From contig CAZYQW010000120.1 in NCBI GenBank assembly GCA_964649825.1, positions 1-27,243 of the forward strand: a stretch of 27,243 bases of DNA, written 5' to 3'. Below, piece by piece: positions 1 to 8,288 of the stretch (position 1 is the stretch's first letter; every line of letters begins with the position of its first letter). Both the position numbers and the translations under genes were made by a program. The DNA comes from CAZYQW01 sp964649825. GTDB lineage: Bacteria > Planctomycetota > B15-G4 > JADJEK01. Under the pieces are notes generated by a model. The model had not been told where the DNA came from. It saw only the letters and a program-made list of their open reading frames with translations, and made no database searches.

Positions 1-139
1 AGCGGGTCGATCGGGCCGCGCCGAGCGAGTTCCGCAGCGAGCCGCCCACGCATCCCCCAACCAAAGCTCCCCAACGCAACCCCTTCGCCCGCACCCCGAG
101 CGAGGACTGTTCGAGCGAACGCGGCCCGATCGACCCGCT
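1..139. repeat. 139-bp element bounded by perfect 20-bp inverted repeats
   Basis: Bases 1-20 and 120-139 are exact reverse complements of each other, and the window begins at the first base of the left arm, so the repeat may extend further left. The roughly 100 bp between the arms contain a short direct repeat (CCGAGCGAG near 21 and again near 97) and no convincing open frame. It lies downstream of the minus-strand NADH dehydrogenase gene. It could be a MITE-like miniature element, one copy of a dispersed intergenic repeat, or a large transcription-stopping cruciform. The symmetry is seen directly; the identity is not known. Confidence 0.6.
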
Positions 140-200
140 CCGCCCGCCCGACCCCGCGACCAGCACTCTCTCCGTACTCACGCGACACTCGGACCCCCTC

Positions 201-1499
201 CTAGCGTAGCTCTCCCGGCCGCTCCCTGGTCCCGGACAGGATCACGCGCGCCGAGCGCTGATACGTGAAGTACGCCCACGCCCACGCGAGCATGACGACC
301 ACGCGGCGCCGGAAACCGATCAGGAAGAAGATGTGGATGAACAACCACATCAGCCACGCGAACGCGCCGGAGAAACGGAAGCGGCCGAAGTCGGCGACGG
401 CAGCGCGGCGGCCGATGGTGGCGAGCGAGCCCTTGTCGCGATAGGCGAACTCCACGAGCGGCCGCCCCTCGATGCGTCGCGCGATGTTGCGCGCGGTGTG
501 CCGCCCCATCTGGATCGCGGCCGGGGCGACGCCGGGGACGATGCCGTCCTTGTACGGGACCGCGGCGGCGTCGCCGATGACGAACAGCTCGTCGCGGTCG
601 GGGACGGTGAGCGCCTTCGTCACGAGGACACGGCCGGCGCGGTCGACGGGCGCGCCCAGGGTCCGGGTCAACGGTTCGGCCTGCACGCCGGCGGCCCAAA
701 CGACGGTACGCGTCACGATCCGCTCATCGCCGAGACGCACGGTGCGCTCGTCGATCGCCGTCACCTTCGTCGACGTCCAGATCGTGACGCCGAGGCGCTC
801 GAGCTGGACGGCGGCTTTGCGCGAGAGTTCCTCCGGATAGGTCGGCAGTACGCGCGAGCGCCCCTCGACCAGGATGACGCGAGCTTCGGCCGGGTCGAAG
901 CTCTTGAAGTTCCGCGCCAGAGTCTTGCGCGCGATCTCGGCCATCGAGCCGGCAAGCTCGACGCCGGTCGGCCCGGCGCCGACCACGACGAACGTGAGGA
1001 GCTCACGGCGCGCTTCCGCGTCGGCCGTTCGCTCCGCCTCCTCGTACGCGAGCAGCATGCGGCGCCGGATCTCGAACGCGTCGTCGATCGACTTCAACCC
1101 GGGCGCGTGCTCCCTCCACTCGTCGTGTCCGAAGTACGAGTCGGTGGCTCCGACGGCGACGACGAGGAAGTCGTACGCCATGGTCCCGTCCGCGAGGACG
1201 AGACGACGCGCGACGGCGTCGACCGCGATCGCGTTCGCGAGCAGCACGCGCGCGTTCCTCTGACCCCGCAGGACGGTACGGATCGGGGCCGCGACGTCGG
1301 GCGCCGACAGCGCGGCGGTGGCGACCTGATACAGAAGCGGCTGGAACAAGTGATAGTTCCGCCGATCGATGACGGTGACGTCGACCGGCACGCGCGCGAG
1401 CGACTTGGCCGCGTAGAGGCCGCCGAAGCCACCCCCGACGATGATGACGTGCGGTCTCGACGCATCGTCGCGCGCAAGCAGCCGGTCGTAGTCCACCAT
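201..1499 (-). CDS. ndh: Type II NADH:quinone dehydrogenase (NDH-2), FAD-dependent
   Basis: A 432-residue single-subunit, non-proton-pumping NADH dehydrogenase that passes electrons from NADH through FAD to membrane quinone on the cytoplasmic face. The N-terminal FAD-binding Rossmann motif is GGGFGG at residues 22-27. The NADH-binding motif is VVGAGPTGVELAG about 170 residues in, and the second FAD motif is GDAAAVP near residue 320. The C-terminal 60 residues are hydrophobic and aromatic (AWLMWLFIHIFFLIGF) and end in a basic tail, as expected for the membrane-anchoring end of NDH-2. The ATG at 1499 gives the family's usual N-terminus; a GAGG lies about 10 nt upstream. The same frame stays open far upstream, but that extension is antisense noise over the preceding gene. 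It follows the glycosidase gene by 23 nt on the same strand, so co-transcription is likely. Confidence 0.92.
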   Translation of the reverse strand: MVDYDRLLARDDASRPHVIIVGGGFGGLYAAKSLARVPVDVTVIDRRNYHLFQPLLYQVATAALSAPDVAAPIRTVLRGQRNARVLLANAIAVDAVARRLVLADGTMAYDFLVVAVGATDSYFGHDEWREHAPGLKSIDDAFEIRRRMLLAYEEAERTADAEARRELLTFVVVGAGPTGVELAGSMAEIARKTLARNFKSFDPAEARVILVEGRSRVLPTYPEELSRKAAVQLERLGVTIWTSTKVTAIDERTVRLGDERIVTRTVVWAAGVQAEPLTRTLGAPVDRAGRVLVTKALTVPDRDELFVIGDAAAVPYKDGIVPGVAPAAIQMGRHTARNIARRIEGRPLVEFAYRDKGSLATIGRRAAVADFGRFRFSGAFAWLMWLFIHIFFLIGFRRRVVVMLAWAWAYFTYQRSARVILSGTRERPGELR

Positions 1500-1522
1500 G
1501 GTCGAGGCGCCTCGGCTCGAGG

Positions 1523-4213
1523 TCAGCGCGGTTCGTCCGCCTTCTCCACCAACGACAGGTCGATGCGCACGTCCCACCCCTCGAGCAGGTCCGGCTCGGT
1601 CACGACGGCGCCGGCCTTGCCGTCCGCGTCGAGGCGCACGTGGAGCCACGGCACGCGGAGATCGTCCCAGTCGGCGAGGTACGGGAGCGGCACCGAGTAC
1701 GGGACGCGGACGGGGCGGAAGCGGAGCATTCGGGAGCGGCGATCGAACTGCACTCCGGCCGCCGCGTCCGCGAGAAGGAAGGCCGCCACGCCGCGCGGAT
1801 AGTACGAGAGGTAGCGGTTGAACGGCGAGTCGCAGAAGCCCGACCAGTGCCGCATGTCGACGGCACGCGACCGGTAGCGCTGCAGCTCTGCGTATTGCGA
1901 CGTGCGATCGAGCACGTCGTCGCCGAGGTAGCACGCGACCGCGTCGCGGAAGAGGTTCAACGAGACCCACACGTTCTCCTCGCCGTCGGAGTGCGCGGTG
2001 CCGAACCGCCGGCCGGCGCGCTCGGCCGCGGTCCGGAGGTCGACGCGAAGCCGGTCCCGATCGATCGGCGGCTCGATCCCCGCGCGCAGCAGGTAAGGCA
2101 GCCCGATCGACGTGTACGGGTGCGCCGCGTCCCAACCCTCGAGTTCCTCGCTGGTCTCCGCGCCGCCCTGCCCCTCGCCCTCCTCGCCGGCGAACCGCTC
2201 GTCTTTGCCCCACGGATCGACGAGGCCGGTTGCATTGCGATCGAGGCAGACCGCGTAGTGGTCGTCCAGCCACGCGTGCTCGTCGAGCGTGCGGCGGATG
2301 AGCTCGGCCCGTTCGCGGTATCGCTTCGCGATCTCGGGCGCCTCCGCCGCGTCGGCGATCTCGGCCCCGGCGACGAACGCCGCCGCGGACTTGACGCCGA
2401 GGTAGCTCTGCTCGCGCGAGAACTGGATGGCGGGCGACGCGTCGTCGATCGTGTTCGCGACGCCCTCCTCGGCGAACCCGTCGCCGTCCTTGTCCGCCTT
2501 CTCGATGAACTCGAGCAGCCGCTTCACGAGGTCGAAGCGCGCGACGGCGAACTCCTCGTCGGCCGTCGCCACCCAGTACTGGTGCAGCAGCAGCACGTAG
2601 TTGACGTTCTCCTCGACCGGCATGTCGTGCGAATAGACCTGCTCGCCGACGACCCCGTCCTTCCCCATGTCGTGGCAGAGGAAGCCCTCGGGCCGCTCGA
2701 ACCGGGTCCACGCCTCGAGCAGGCTCTTCAGCAGGTCGGGCGCGAACCAGAGGTAGAACGGCGCGGCGTTGTACTCGACGTCGATGGTCGAGTGATAGCG
2801 GCAGTAGCCCTCGAGGCACGAGTACCAGCGCTCGCCGTCCTCGCCGACCGTCCACCACGTGTTCAAGAGGAACGACGGGAACGCGACGAAGAGGAGGTCA
2901 CGGAGGCCGGGGGGGAAGGCGATGACGAGGTCGTTCATCACCTTCGCCGCGCGCTCGGCGTCGGACCGGCGCGCGAACGCGGCCGCTGCCACCTCTTCGA
3001 TCGTCGCGTAGCGCTCGGTGTACTCGAAGCGATGCGGCTCGTCATGGACGCGCAGCACCGGCCCCGGCGCGTGGCCCGCGTAGACGATCCGCCGGCGGCC
3101 CACTCCGCCGGCGCCGCCGCCGATCGGCAGCGACAGCCAGATCCCTTCCTTCGCGACCGCCGTCTGCGGCTTCGGCTCGCCCGGCGCGACGAACAACCCG
3201 CGCTCCTCGACCAGGCCGGCGGTCACCTTTCGACCCACGACGCCCCGCGCCTGGCCCGGTCCCACGTCGACGATGCGACCGTCGAGCCCCTTCAGCGTCA
3301 GGTAGAACTCGACCCACACCTGGTCCGGCGCGTCGTCCTGCTCACGGGTCAACGTGTAGTCGACGTAGAACGCCGGCAAGGACGAGAGGTCGCGATCCCC
3401 GGGATGGAACGGCGCCCAGAACGTCACTTCGCCCTTGCAGCCCTCGAACTCCACCTCGTACGTCACGGACGACAACGAGCGCCGCTCTCGCACCGGCGGG
3501 GTGCCGCCTCCACGCTCCGGCGGCAGGAGGAACGGCAGCGGATAGCGGCCTTGCCGGGTCCTGAACCCGATGATCGCGGGAGCGGGCTCCTCCGCGAACT
3601 TCCCGAGCGGGGACGTCTCGAGCTCGCGGAACTGCGGCCGCAGATCGAGGAAGAAGCGCGATCCGAAGCGCGCGAGGATCGCCTCGCCGATCGGCGCGCT
3701 CTCGGCGCGCGACGCGAGGTCGTTCTCGCCTCCGCAGTCCACGAACAGGTCGACCTCGCCACCGGTGACGCGGAGCCACGACGCGGTCGCCTTGTAGCGC
3801 GAGCCGGTGAACGCGACGTCGAGACCGGCGTCCCCCTCGATCTCGACTTCGTGCGTGCTGATCTGCACCGACGGCGCCGGCCCCCCGAGCAGGACCAGGT
3901 CGATCTCCTCGTGCACGGTCGCGCCGTTCAGGCTGACCGAGAAGATCCGTTGGCCCGGACGCTTCATCAGGAGCTCGCCGAGGCCGAGCTCCACCGTGTA
4001 GCGACCTTCCGGCAGACCGAGGCGGTAGCCGAACCGGTACCCCTCGCGCGCGGTCGCGAGAGCGGGCTGCGCCGCACGCAGCGCGCGCGAGATCGGCCGC
4101 GAGATCGGGTTCGCCTGGCCATACCGTTCCCCGGGCACGGTGCCGTCCGTATGCTGGGCGGGTGGCGTGAGCGACGGGGCGAGCAGCGTCAACGCGAAGA
4201 GCGGCGCGATCAT
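1523..4213 (-). CDS. Secreted malectin-like + six-hairpin glycosidase-family protein
   Basis: An 896-residue protein. Residues 1-19 form a signal peptide (MIAPLFALTLLAPSLTPPAQ), which selects the ATG at 4213 over longer open-frame starts. Residues about 55-150 have a malectin-like/galactose-binding pattern (YRLGLPEGRYTVELGLGE, then RIFSVSLNGATVHEEIDL). Residues about 440-890 are rich in Trp, Tyr and Asp and resemble the alpha/alpha six-hairpin glycosidases related to GH52, GH116 and the DUF4965 glutaminase-like group: CLEGYCRYHSTIDVEYNAAP near residue 465, DKDGDGFAEEG near 570 and TIDDASPAIQF near 585. The acidic residues in these blocks are candidate catalytic residues. The likely role is hydrolysis of an oligosaccharide or glycoconjugate in the periplasm or outside the cell; the substrate cannot be read from sequence. 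No Shine-Dalgarno is visible. It is divergent from the 630-aa secreted protein. Confidence 0.7.
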   Translation of the reverse strand: MIAPLFALTLLAPSLTPPAQHTDGTVPGERYGQANPISRPISRALRAAQPALATAREGYRFGYRLGLPEGRYTVELGLGELLMKRPGQRIFSVSLNGATVHEEIDLVLLGGPAPSVQISTHEVEIEGDAGLDVAFTGSRYKATASWLRVTGGEVDLFVDCGGENDLASRAESAPIGEAILARFGSRFFLDLRPQFRELETSPLGKFAEEPAPAIIGFRTRQGRYPLPFLLPPERGGGTPPVRERRSLSSVTYEVEFEGCKGEVTFWAPFHPGDRDLSSLPAFYVDYTLTREQDDAPDQVWVEFYLTLKGLDGRIVDVGPGQARGVVGRKVTAGLVEERGLFVAPGEPKPQTAVAKEGIWLSLPIGGGAGGVGRRRIVYAGHAPGPVLRVHDEPHRFEYTERYATIEEVAAAAFARRSDAERAAKVMNDLVIAFPPGLRDLLFVAFPSFLLNTWWTVGEDGERWYSCLEGYCRYHSTIDVEYNAAPFYLWFAPDLLKSLLEAWTRFERPEGFLCHDMGKDGVVGEQVYSHDMPVEENVNYVLLLHQYWVATADEEFAVARFDLVKRLLEFIEKADKDGDGFAEEGVANTIDDASPAIQFSREQSYLGVKSAAAFVAGAEIADAAEAPEIAKRYRERAELIRRTLDEHAWLDDHYAVCLDRNATGLVDPWGKDERFAGEEGEGQGGAETSEELEGWDAAHPYTSIGLPYLLRAGIEPPIDRDRLRVDLRTAAERAGRRFGTAHSDGEENVWVSLNLFRDAVACYLGDDVLDRTSQYAELQRYRSRAVDMRHWSGFCDSPFNRYLSYYPRGVAAFLLADAAAGVQFDRRSRMLRFRPVRVPYSVPLPYLADWDDLRVPWLHVRLDADGKAGAVVTEPDLLEGWDVRIDLSLVEKADEPR

Positions 4214-4377
4214 ATGTCGACGGATGCTACACCGGCTCGACCGCGCGGTTCGAGGAAACTTCGCCGTCCTCCCCGGCCGGCCACGAAGACTCCGCGCGTC
4301 ATTCGCGTCGATTCGACGGAAGCGCGCGGCGGCCGGCGACGTCGAAAGCACGACCGTCGGCCGCGCGCGGAGTCGCA
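4214..4377. promoter_or_regulatory. Divergent intergenic promoter region
   Basis: These 164 bp separate two divergently transcribed genes for secreted proteins, so promoters for both should lie here. I do not see convincing -35/-10 pairs. The plus-strand gene has a GGAG five bases before its ATG. The region is assigned on gene arrangement alone. Confidence 0.4.
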
Positions 4378-6270
4378 ATGAACCTCCTGTTCCCTCTCTG
4401 GCTGGCCCTCCTGTGGGAAGCGCCCGACGAGACTCCGCCTCCACCCGACCTGATCCTCGCCGCGATCGAGTTCGACCCTCCGGACGGGTTCGAGCCGGCG
4501 AAGCCCACGCCGCCCGCGCTCTACCGCGCGGATCATCGTCACGACGAGCTCGAGCGCGCGCGCCTGATCCTGTTCGTGGTGCCGGTTCCGCCGGACGGGA
4601 CCGCGGACGACGTCCAGGCGCAGGCGCTCCACGTGTCCGGACTGTACACGTCGACGTTGACCCTCTTCGGCGACGCGCCGGCCGCGGCGAGTGGTCTCGA
4701 GTTCGTGACGAGAGGGAGCGGCCGCGAGGGAGCGACGTTGGCCGTGAAGCGCGTCGAGAATCGTCACGTCGGCCTCCTCCTCTATGGAGAGCCGGGAACC
4801 GTGGACGAGCGGTCGGAGTCGGTGCTCGACGCGGCGCGCGCGGTCCGGCGCCTCGGCACCGCCCACCCCCCGGGAGCCGGCCCGACGTTCCGCGACCAGC
4901 GCGTCGGCTTCACGATCGTCGCCCCGATCGGCTTCACCAGCACTCCGGTCGAGGAGGACGAGGGTCTGCTGCGGAGCCACCTCCCCTACCACTTCGGCCT
5001 TCCCGTCGCGATCTCGATCGGGCTCGAGACCGAGTTCGTCGACCTATCCCTCCGAGACGCGGCCCTCGGCGTCCAGTCGCGCATCGAGGGAGCGAGCGGC
5101 GACGCCGTGCTCGGGCTCGAGGAGACCACCCTCGGGTCGAACGACGCCGTCCGGATCGATCACGCGTCGACCACGACTCGCTCCCTCACGTACCTCGTCG
5201 ACCTCGAACGTCATCGAGTCCACGTCACCATGGCCGCGCCGCTCGACCACTTCGAGCGCTTCGAAGGCGCGTTCGACGCCGCCGCGCGGACGTTCGAACG
5301 CGCCGAGCGCCGGCTCGACTCCGAGCTCGGCGAACGCTACCGCAACAGCGAGGCCGGCATCTCGATCCGGCCCCCGCTCGGCTTCCGGCGCGCGCCGTCC
5401 ACCGACGCGATCGTCCGGCTCGTCGAGACGTCGACCCTCCCCCCACGGAGCGAACTCCTGGTCATCGACGTCACGCCGGGGTCGATCCCCGTGAAGCTCC
5501 CGGATCTCGTCGCGTTCGCCGAGCGCCGGCTCGAGACCCCGATCGCGAACGAGGGGATGCGGCTCCACGGGAAGATCCAGCAGAAGCTCCTGAACGGCCA
5601 CGTCGCGGTGCTGTTCGAGACGCGCGACGACGCCGGGGGGGCGGCGCTGATCCACTGGCTGATCGCGGCCGAGACGCGGCTGTTCGAGATCCGGTTTCGG
5701 AGTTCGGCGAGCCAGCTTTCGGTCTATGCCCCGGTGGTCGGCGCGTCGGTCCGGACGTTCGAGTCGGTGCGACCCACGCTGGCGCCGGACCTGGCCGCGC
5801 CGGTCCTCGTCGACTCCGGCCGCGCTTCCTTCCGGCCGCCGACCGGTTGGATCGAAGCCGACGCGAGGGTCGCGCTCGCCGCGTTCGAGGAACCGGTCGA
5901 TCTCGAGGTCCGCGGGCGCGTCGAGATCGGCCGCGATCCGCTCCCTCCCGAGAACCGGCTGTCGCGCCTCGCCGATCAGTATCGCGTCCAGGTCGAGGCG
6001 GACCTTCGAGCCGCAGGATTCGCCAGCGTCCGCACCGAGGGCGCAAGCGTCGGGCTGGAAGGAGACTCCGTTCGCTTCACCCTGCGCATCGCGTACTCCG
6101 ACTCGGATGGTCGAGCGCTGCGCGAGCTGCGCCACGCGCTCCGGTCCGAGGAAGCGATCTACTACGTGCGAGCGACGACGGCCGGCGAACGCTTCGTCGA
6201 CCACCGGCGGCTGTTCGAGGCATGCACGGAGTCGCTCGACATCGCGCGCCTGGAACGTGAGGAAGACTGA
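4378..6270 (+). CDS. Secreted protein of four tandem PsbP/DcrB-like repeats, function unknown
   Basis: A 630-residue protein with a short hydrophobic start (MNLLFPLWLALLW) that looks like a signal peptide. The rest divides into four units of roughly 130-160 residues. Each opens with a beta-strand leading into a Pro-x-Gly-aromatic turn: FDPPDGFEPAK, FTIVAPIGFTSTP, ISIRPPLGFRRAP and FRPPTGWIEAD. Each later ends in a strand and helix around a 'FE/FD..' segment (HFERFEGAFDAAARTFE, YAPVVGASVRTFESV). This arrangement resembles the PsbP/DcrB/LpqN-type alpha-beta sandwich, in which the domain supports binding or assembly rather than catalysis. No catalytic motif is visible. GGAG precedes the ATG by 5 nt. 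It is probably periplasmic or surface-exposed. The family assignment rests on pattern only. Confidence 0.65.
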   Translation: MNLLFPLWLALLWEAPDETPPPPDLILAAIEFDPPDGFEPAKPTPPALYRADHRHDELERARLILFVVPVPPDGTADDVQAQALHVSGLYTSTLTLFGDAPAAASGLEFVTRGSGREGATLAVKRVENRHVGLLLYGEPGTVDERSESVLDAARAVRRLGTAHPPGAGPTFRDQRVGFTIVAPIGFTSTPVEEDEGLLRSHLPYHFGLPVAISIGLETEFVDLSLRDAALGVQSRIEGASGDAVLGLEETTLGSNDAVRIDHASTTTRSLTYLVDLERHRVHVTMAAPLDHFERFEGAFDAAARTFERAERRLDSELGERYRNSEAGISIRPPLGFRRAPSTDAIVRLVETSTLPPRSELLVIDVTPGSIPVKLPDLVAFAERRLETPIANEGMRLHGKIQQKLLNGHVAVLFETRDDAGGAALIHWLIAAETRLFEIRFRSSASQLSVYAPVVGASVRTFESVRPTLAPDLAAPVLVDSGRASFRPPTGWIEADARVALAAFEEPVDLEVRGRVEIGRDPLPPENRLSRLADQYRVQVEADLRAAGFASVRTEGASVGLEGDSVRFTLRIAYSDSDGRALRELRHALRSEEAIYYVRATTAGERFVDHRRLFEACTESLDIARLEREED

Positions 6271-6532
6271 CGGCCTCCGCTTCCGGCTGAGAAACGCGCC
6301 GGAAGAGTTCAAGCAGAACCCTGAAACGGCCGACGAAACCGGCTATCCTTTGGGCAGTTCGGAACCCTCGTTTCACCTACTCGATCGGCATGACCGACGA
6401 CTGATTGCGTGCGCCGCAGAACGACCCCTTCGCCCTTGACCCGCCTCCCTTCCCCGTCGCCGGGCATTCGAAGCGCCGCACCCGAGTCGATTTCGAACCT
6501 CTCCGCGCCACGTCGCGCGATTCGCATCCTCG

Positions 6533-8227
6533 ATGAATAAAGAGATCTACGGCCGCCTGCTGGGGCTCAAGAAGAGCGACGTTCAGAGTCTGGAACGACT
6601 CTACCGCCGGCGTATCCCGAAGGAGCAGGCCGTCAGCCACGAGGTGGCCCAGGAGATCGCCGCGCTGTCGGGCCACCTGAATCGCCGCATCGGCCTCTAC
6701 GTCGATCGCGCCGGTCACGTCCAACAGGTGATCCTCGGAACGGCCACGCACCTCGAGGTTCCGGAGCCGGGGGCGGCGCGCGCCGCGTCGGGGCGCTTGC
6801 GCGGCATCCGGCTCATCGAGACCGTGCTCGAGGACGGACGCAACGGCCGCGGCCACCAGATCAGTCAGAACGACCTCGTCGACCTGCTCCACTTCCGCCT
6901 CGACTGCTTGGTCGAGGTCCGCGTGATCGGCAACCACACCGCTCGCTTCGGTCGCGTGGCGTATCTGTTGCCGCCGAACGCGAGCGGCGATCGCTACGAA
7001 GAGTCGGACGACATCCGCCTCGACCAGTGGCCGTCCGACTTCGACCAGGTCATCACCGCGCACGAGCAGGAGTTCGCGACGACGGCACCGCGCGTCCGCG
7101 ACGTAAAGGACGTCGAGCGCGCCCTCGTGGTGGCGATCGCCGACGGTCGCGGCGCGTCCGAGAGCGAGGCGATCGCGGAGATCGCGGAGCTCGCCCGTTC
7201 GGCTGGTGCCGCCGTCGTCGATCGCATGGCGATCCGCACGCGCCGCATCGACCCGCGTTCGTACCTGTCGCGCGGCCATGCCGAGGAGGTCGAGCTGCGC
7301 GCGGTCCGCGCCGACGCCGACCTCATCCTCTTCGATCGCGAGCTCTCGCCGGTGCAGGCCCGCAACCTCGAGAAGGAGCTCCGCTTCAAGATCATCGATC
7401 GCACCGCGCTCATCCTCGACATCTTCGCGCAACGCGCGCAGTCGACCGACGGCAAGCTCCAAGTCGAGCTCGCGCGCCTGAAGTACCAGCTCCCTCGCAT
7501 CAGCGCCGAACGCGGAACGATGTCGCGCGTCCGCGGCGGCATCGGGTCGAACCGAGGCGTCGGCGAGACGAAGGCGCAACTCACGCGACGGACGCTGCGC
7601 GAACGGATCGCAGAGCTCGAACGCCGGATCGAGGAGCTGTCGAAGCGCCGCGATCAGCAGCGCAAGCAACGCAGCCGCTCGCACGCGCGCGTCGTGTCGC
7701 TCGTCGGCTACACGAACGCCGGCAAGTCGACCCTGTTCAACGCGCTCACCGGCGCTGACATCCTCGCCGAGGACCTCCTCTTCGCGACGCTCGACCCGAC
7801 GGCGCGACGCCTGTACATCCCGGGCGAGACGCGCCAAACGGTGCTGACCGACACGGTCGGGTTCATCCGCGACCTGCCCGTCGACCTCGTGAACGCCTTC
7901 CGGGCCACCCTCGAGGGATTGAGCGAGGCCGACCTCCTGCTGCACGTCGCCGACGCGTCGAACCCGGCCGTGCTCGACCAGATCGAGGCGGTGAACCGCA
8001 CGTTGCGCGACCTCGACCTCGGCGATCGCCCGGTGCTCCTCCTGTTCAACAAAAAGGATCGAATCTCGGCGGAGGACTTCCTGCCGATCGCGAGCCGCCA
8101 CGACGGCATCCTGGTGTCGGCGATGCACTCAGCCGACCAGCGGAGGATCCGCACCCTGATCGGCGACGCCCTCGACAACCCGGCGGAGCATCTACGTTCC
8201 GTGCCCGAGCCGATCCGAGGCGCGTAG
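6533..8227 (+). CDS. hflX: GTPase HflX (long N-terminal form)
   Basis: A 564-residue ribosome-associated GTPase of the Obg-HflX class, which in characterised bacteria splits stalled or stressed 70S ribosomes. The G domain is complete: P-loop GYTNAGKST at residues 392-400, G3 DTVG at 440-443, G4 NKKD at 506-509 and a G5-like SAM at 529. The HflX-specific block (about 190-370) contains the LSPVQARNLEKEL region, the GGIGSNRGVGETK-type glycine-rich segment and a coiled coil (RIAELERRIEELSKRRDQQRK). The first 180 residues, beginning LLGLKKSDVQSLERLYRRR, are an extension absent from the roughly 430-residue E. coli protein but found in many long-form HflX proteins. No Shine-Dalgarno is seen before the ATG; the start is chosen by the family-typical N-terminus. 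The preceding 262 bp show no gene. Confidence 0.95.
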   Translation: MNKEIYGRLLGLKKSDVQSLERLYRRRIPKEQAVSHEVAQEIAALSGHLNRRIGLYVDRAGHVQQVILGTATHLEVPEPGAARAASGRLRGIRLIETVLEDGRNGRGHQISQNDLVDLLHFRLDCLVEVRVIGNHTARFGRVAYLLPPNASGDRYEESDDIRLDQWPSDFDQVITAHEQEFATTAPRVRDVKDVERALVVAIADGRGASESEAIAEIAELARSAGAAVVDRMAIRTRRIDPRSYLSRGHAEEVELRAVRADADLILFDRELSPVQARNLEKELRFKIIDRTALILDIFAQRAQSTDGKLQVELARLKYQLPRISAERGTMSRVRGGIGSNRGVGETKAQLTRRTLRERIAELERRIEELSKRRDQQRKQRSRSHARVVSLVGYTNAGKSTLFNALTGADILAEDLLFATLDPTARRLYIPGETRQTVLTDTVGFIRDLPVDLVNAFRATLEGLSEADLLLHVADASNPAVLDQIEAVNRTLRDLDLGDRPVLLLFNKKDRISAEDFLPIASRHDGILVSAMHSADQRRIRTLIGDALDNPAEHLRSVPEPIRGA

Positions 8228-8288
8228 GATGGCCTCGCTCGTGGTCGGTCCTTGACACGTCCGGGCAACGGGATCACGACGCGCGCGC

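Noticed and set aside
201..2858. A single fusion protein joining NDH-2 to about 450 upstream residues.
   Set aside because: The upstream part is Arg-rich antisense or out-of-frame translation of the glycosidase; NDH-2 has its normal N-terminus at 1499.
1640..4381. A 913-codon open frame on the plus strand opposite the glycosidase gene.
   Set aside because: It is Arg/Val/Glu-rich without any motif and is the antisense shadow of a recognised gene; GC-rich third positions remove stops.
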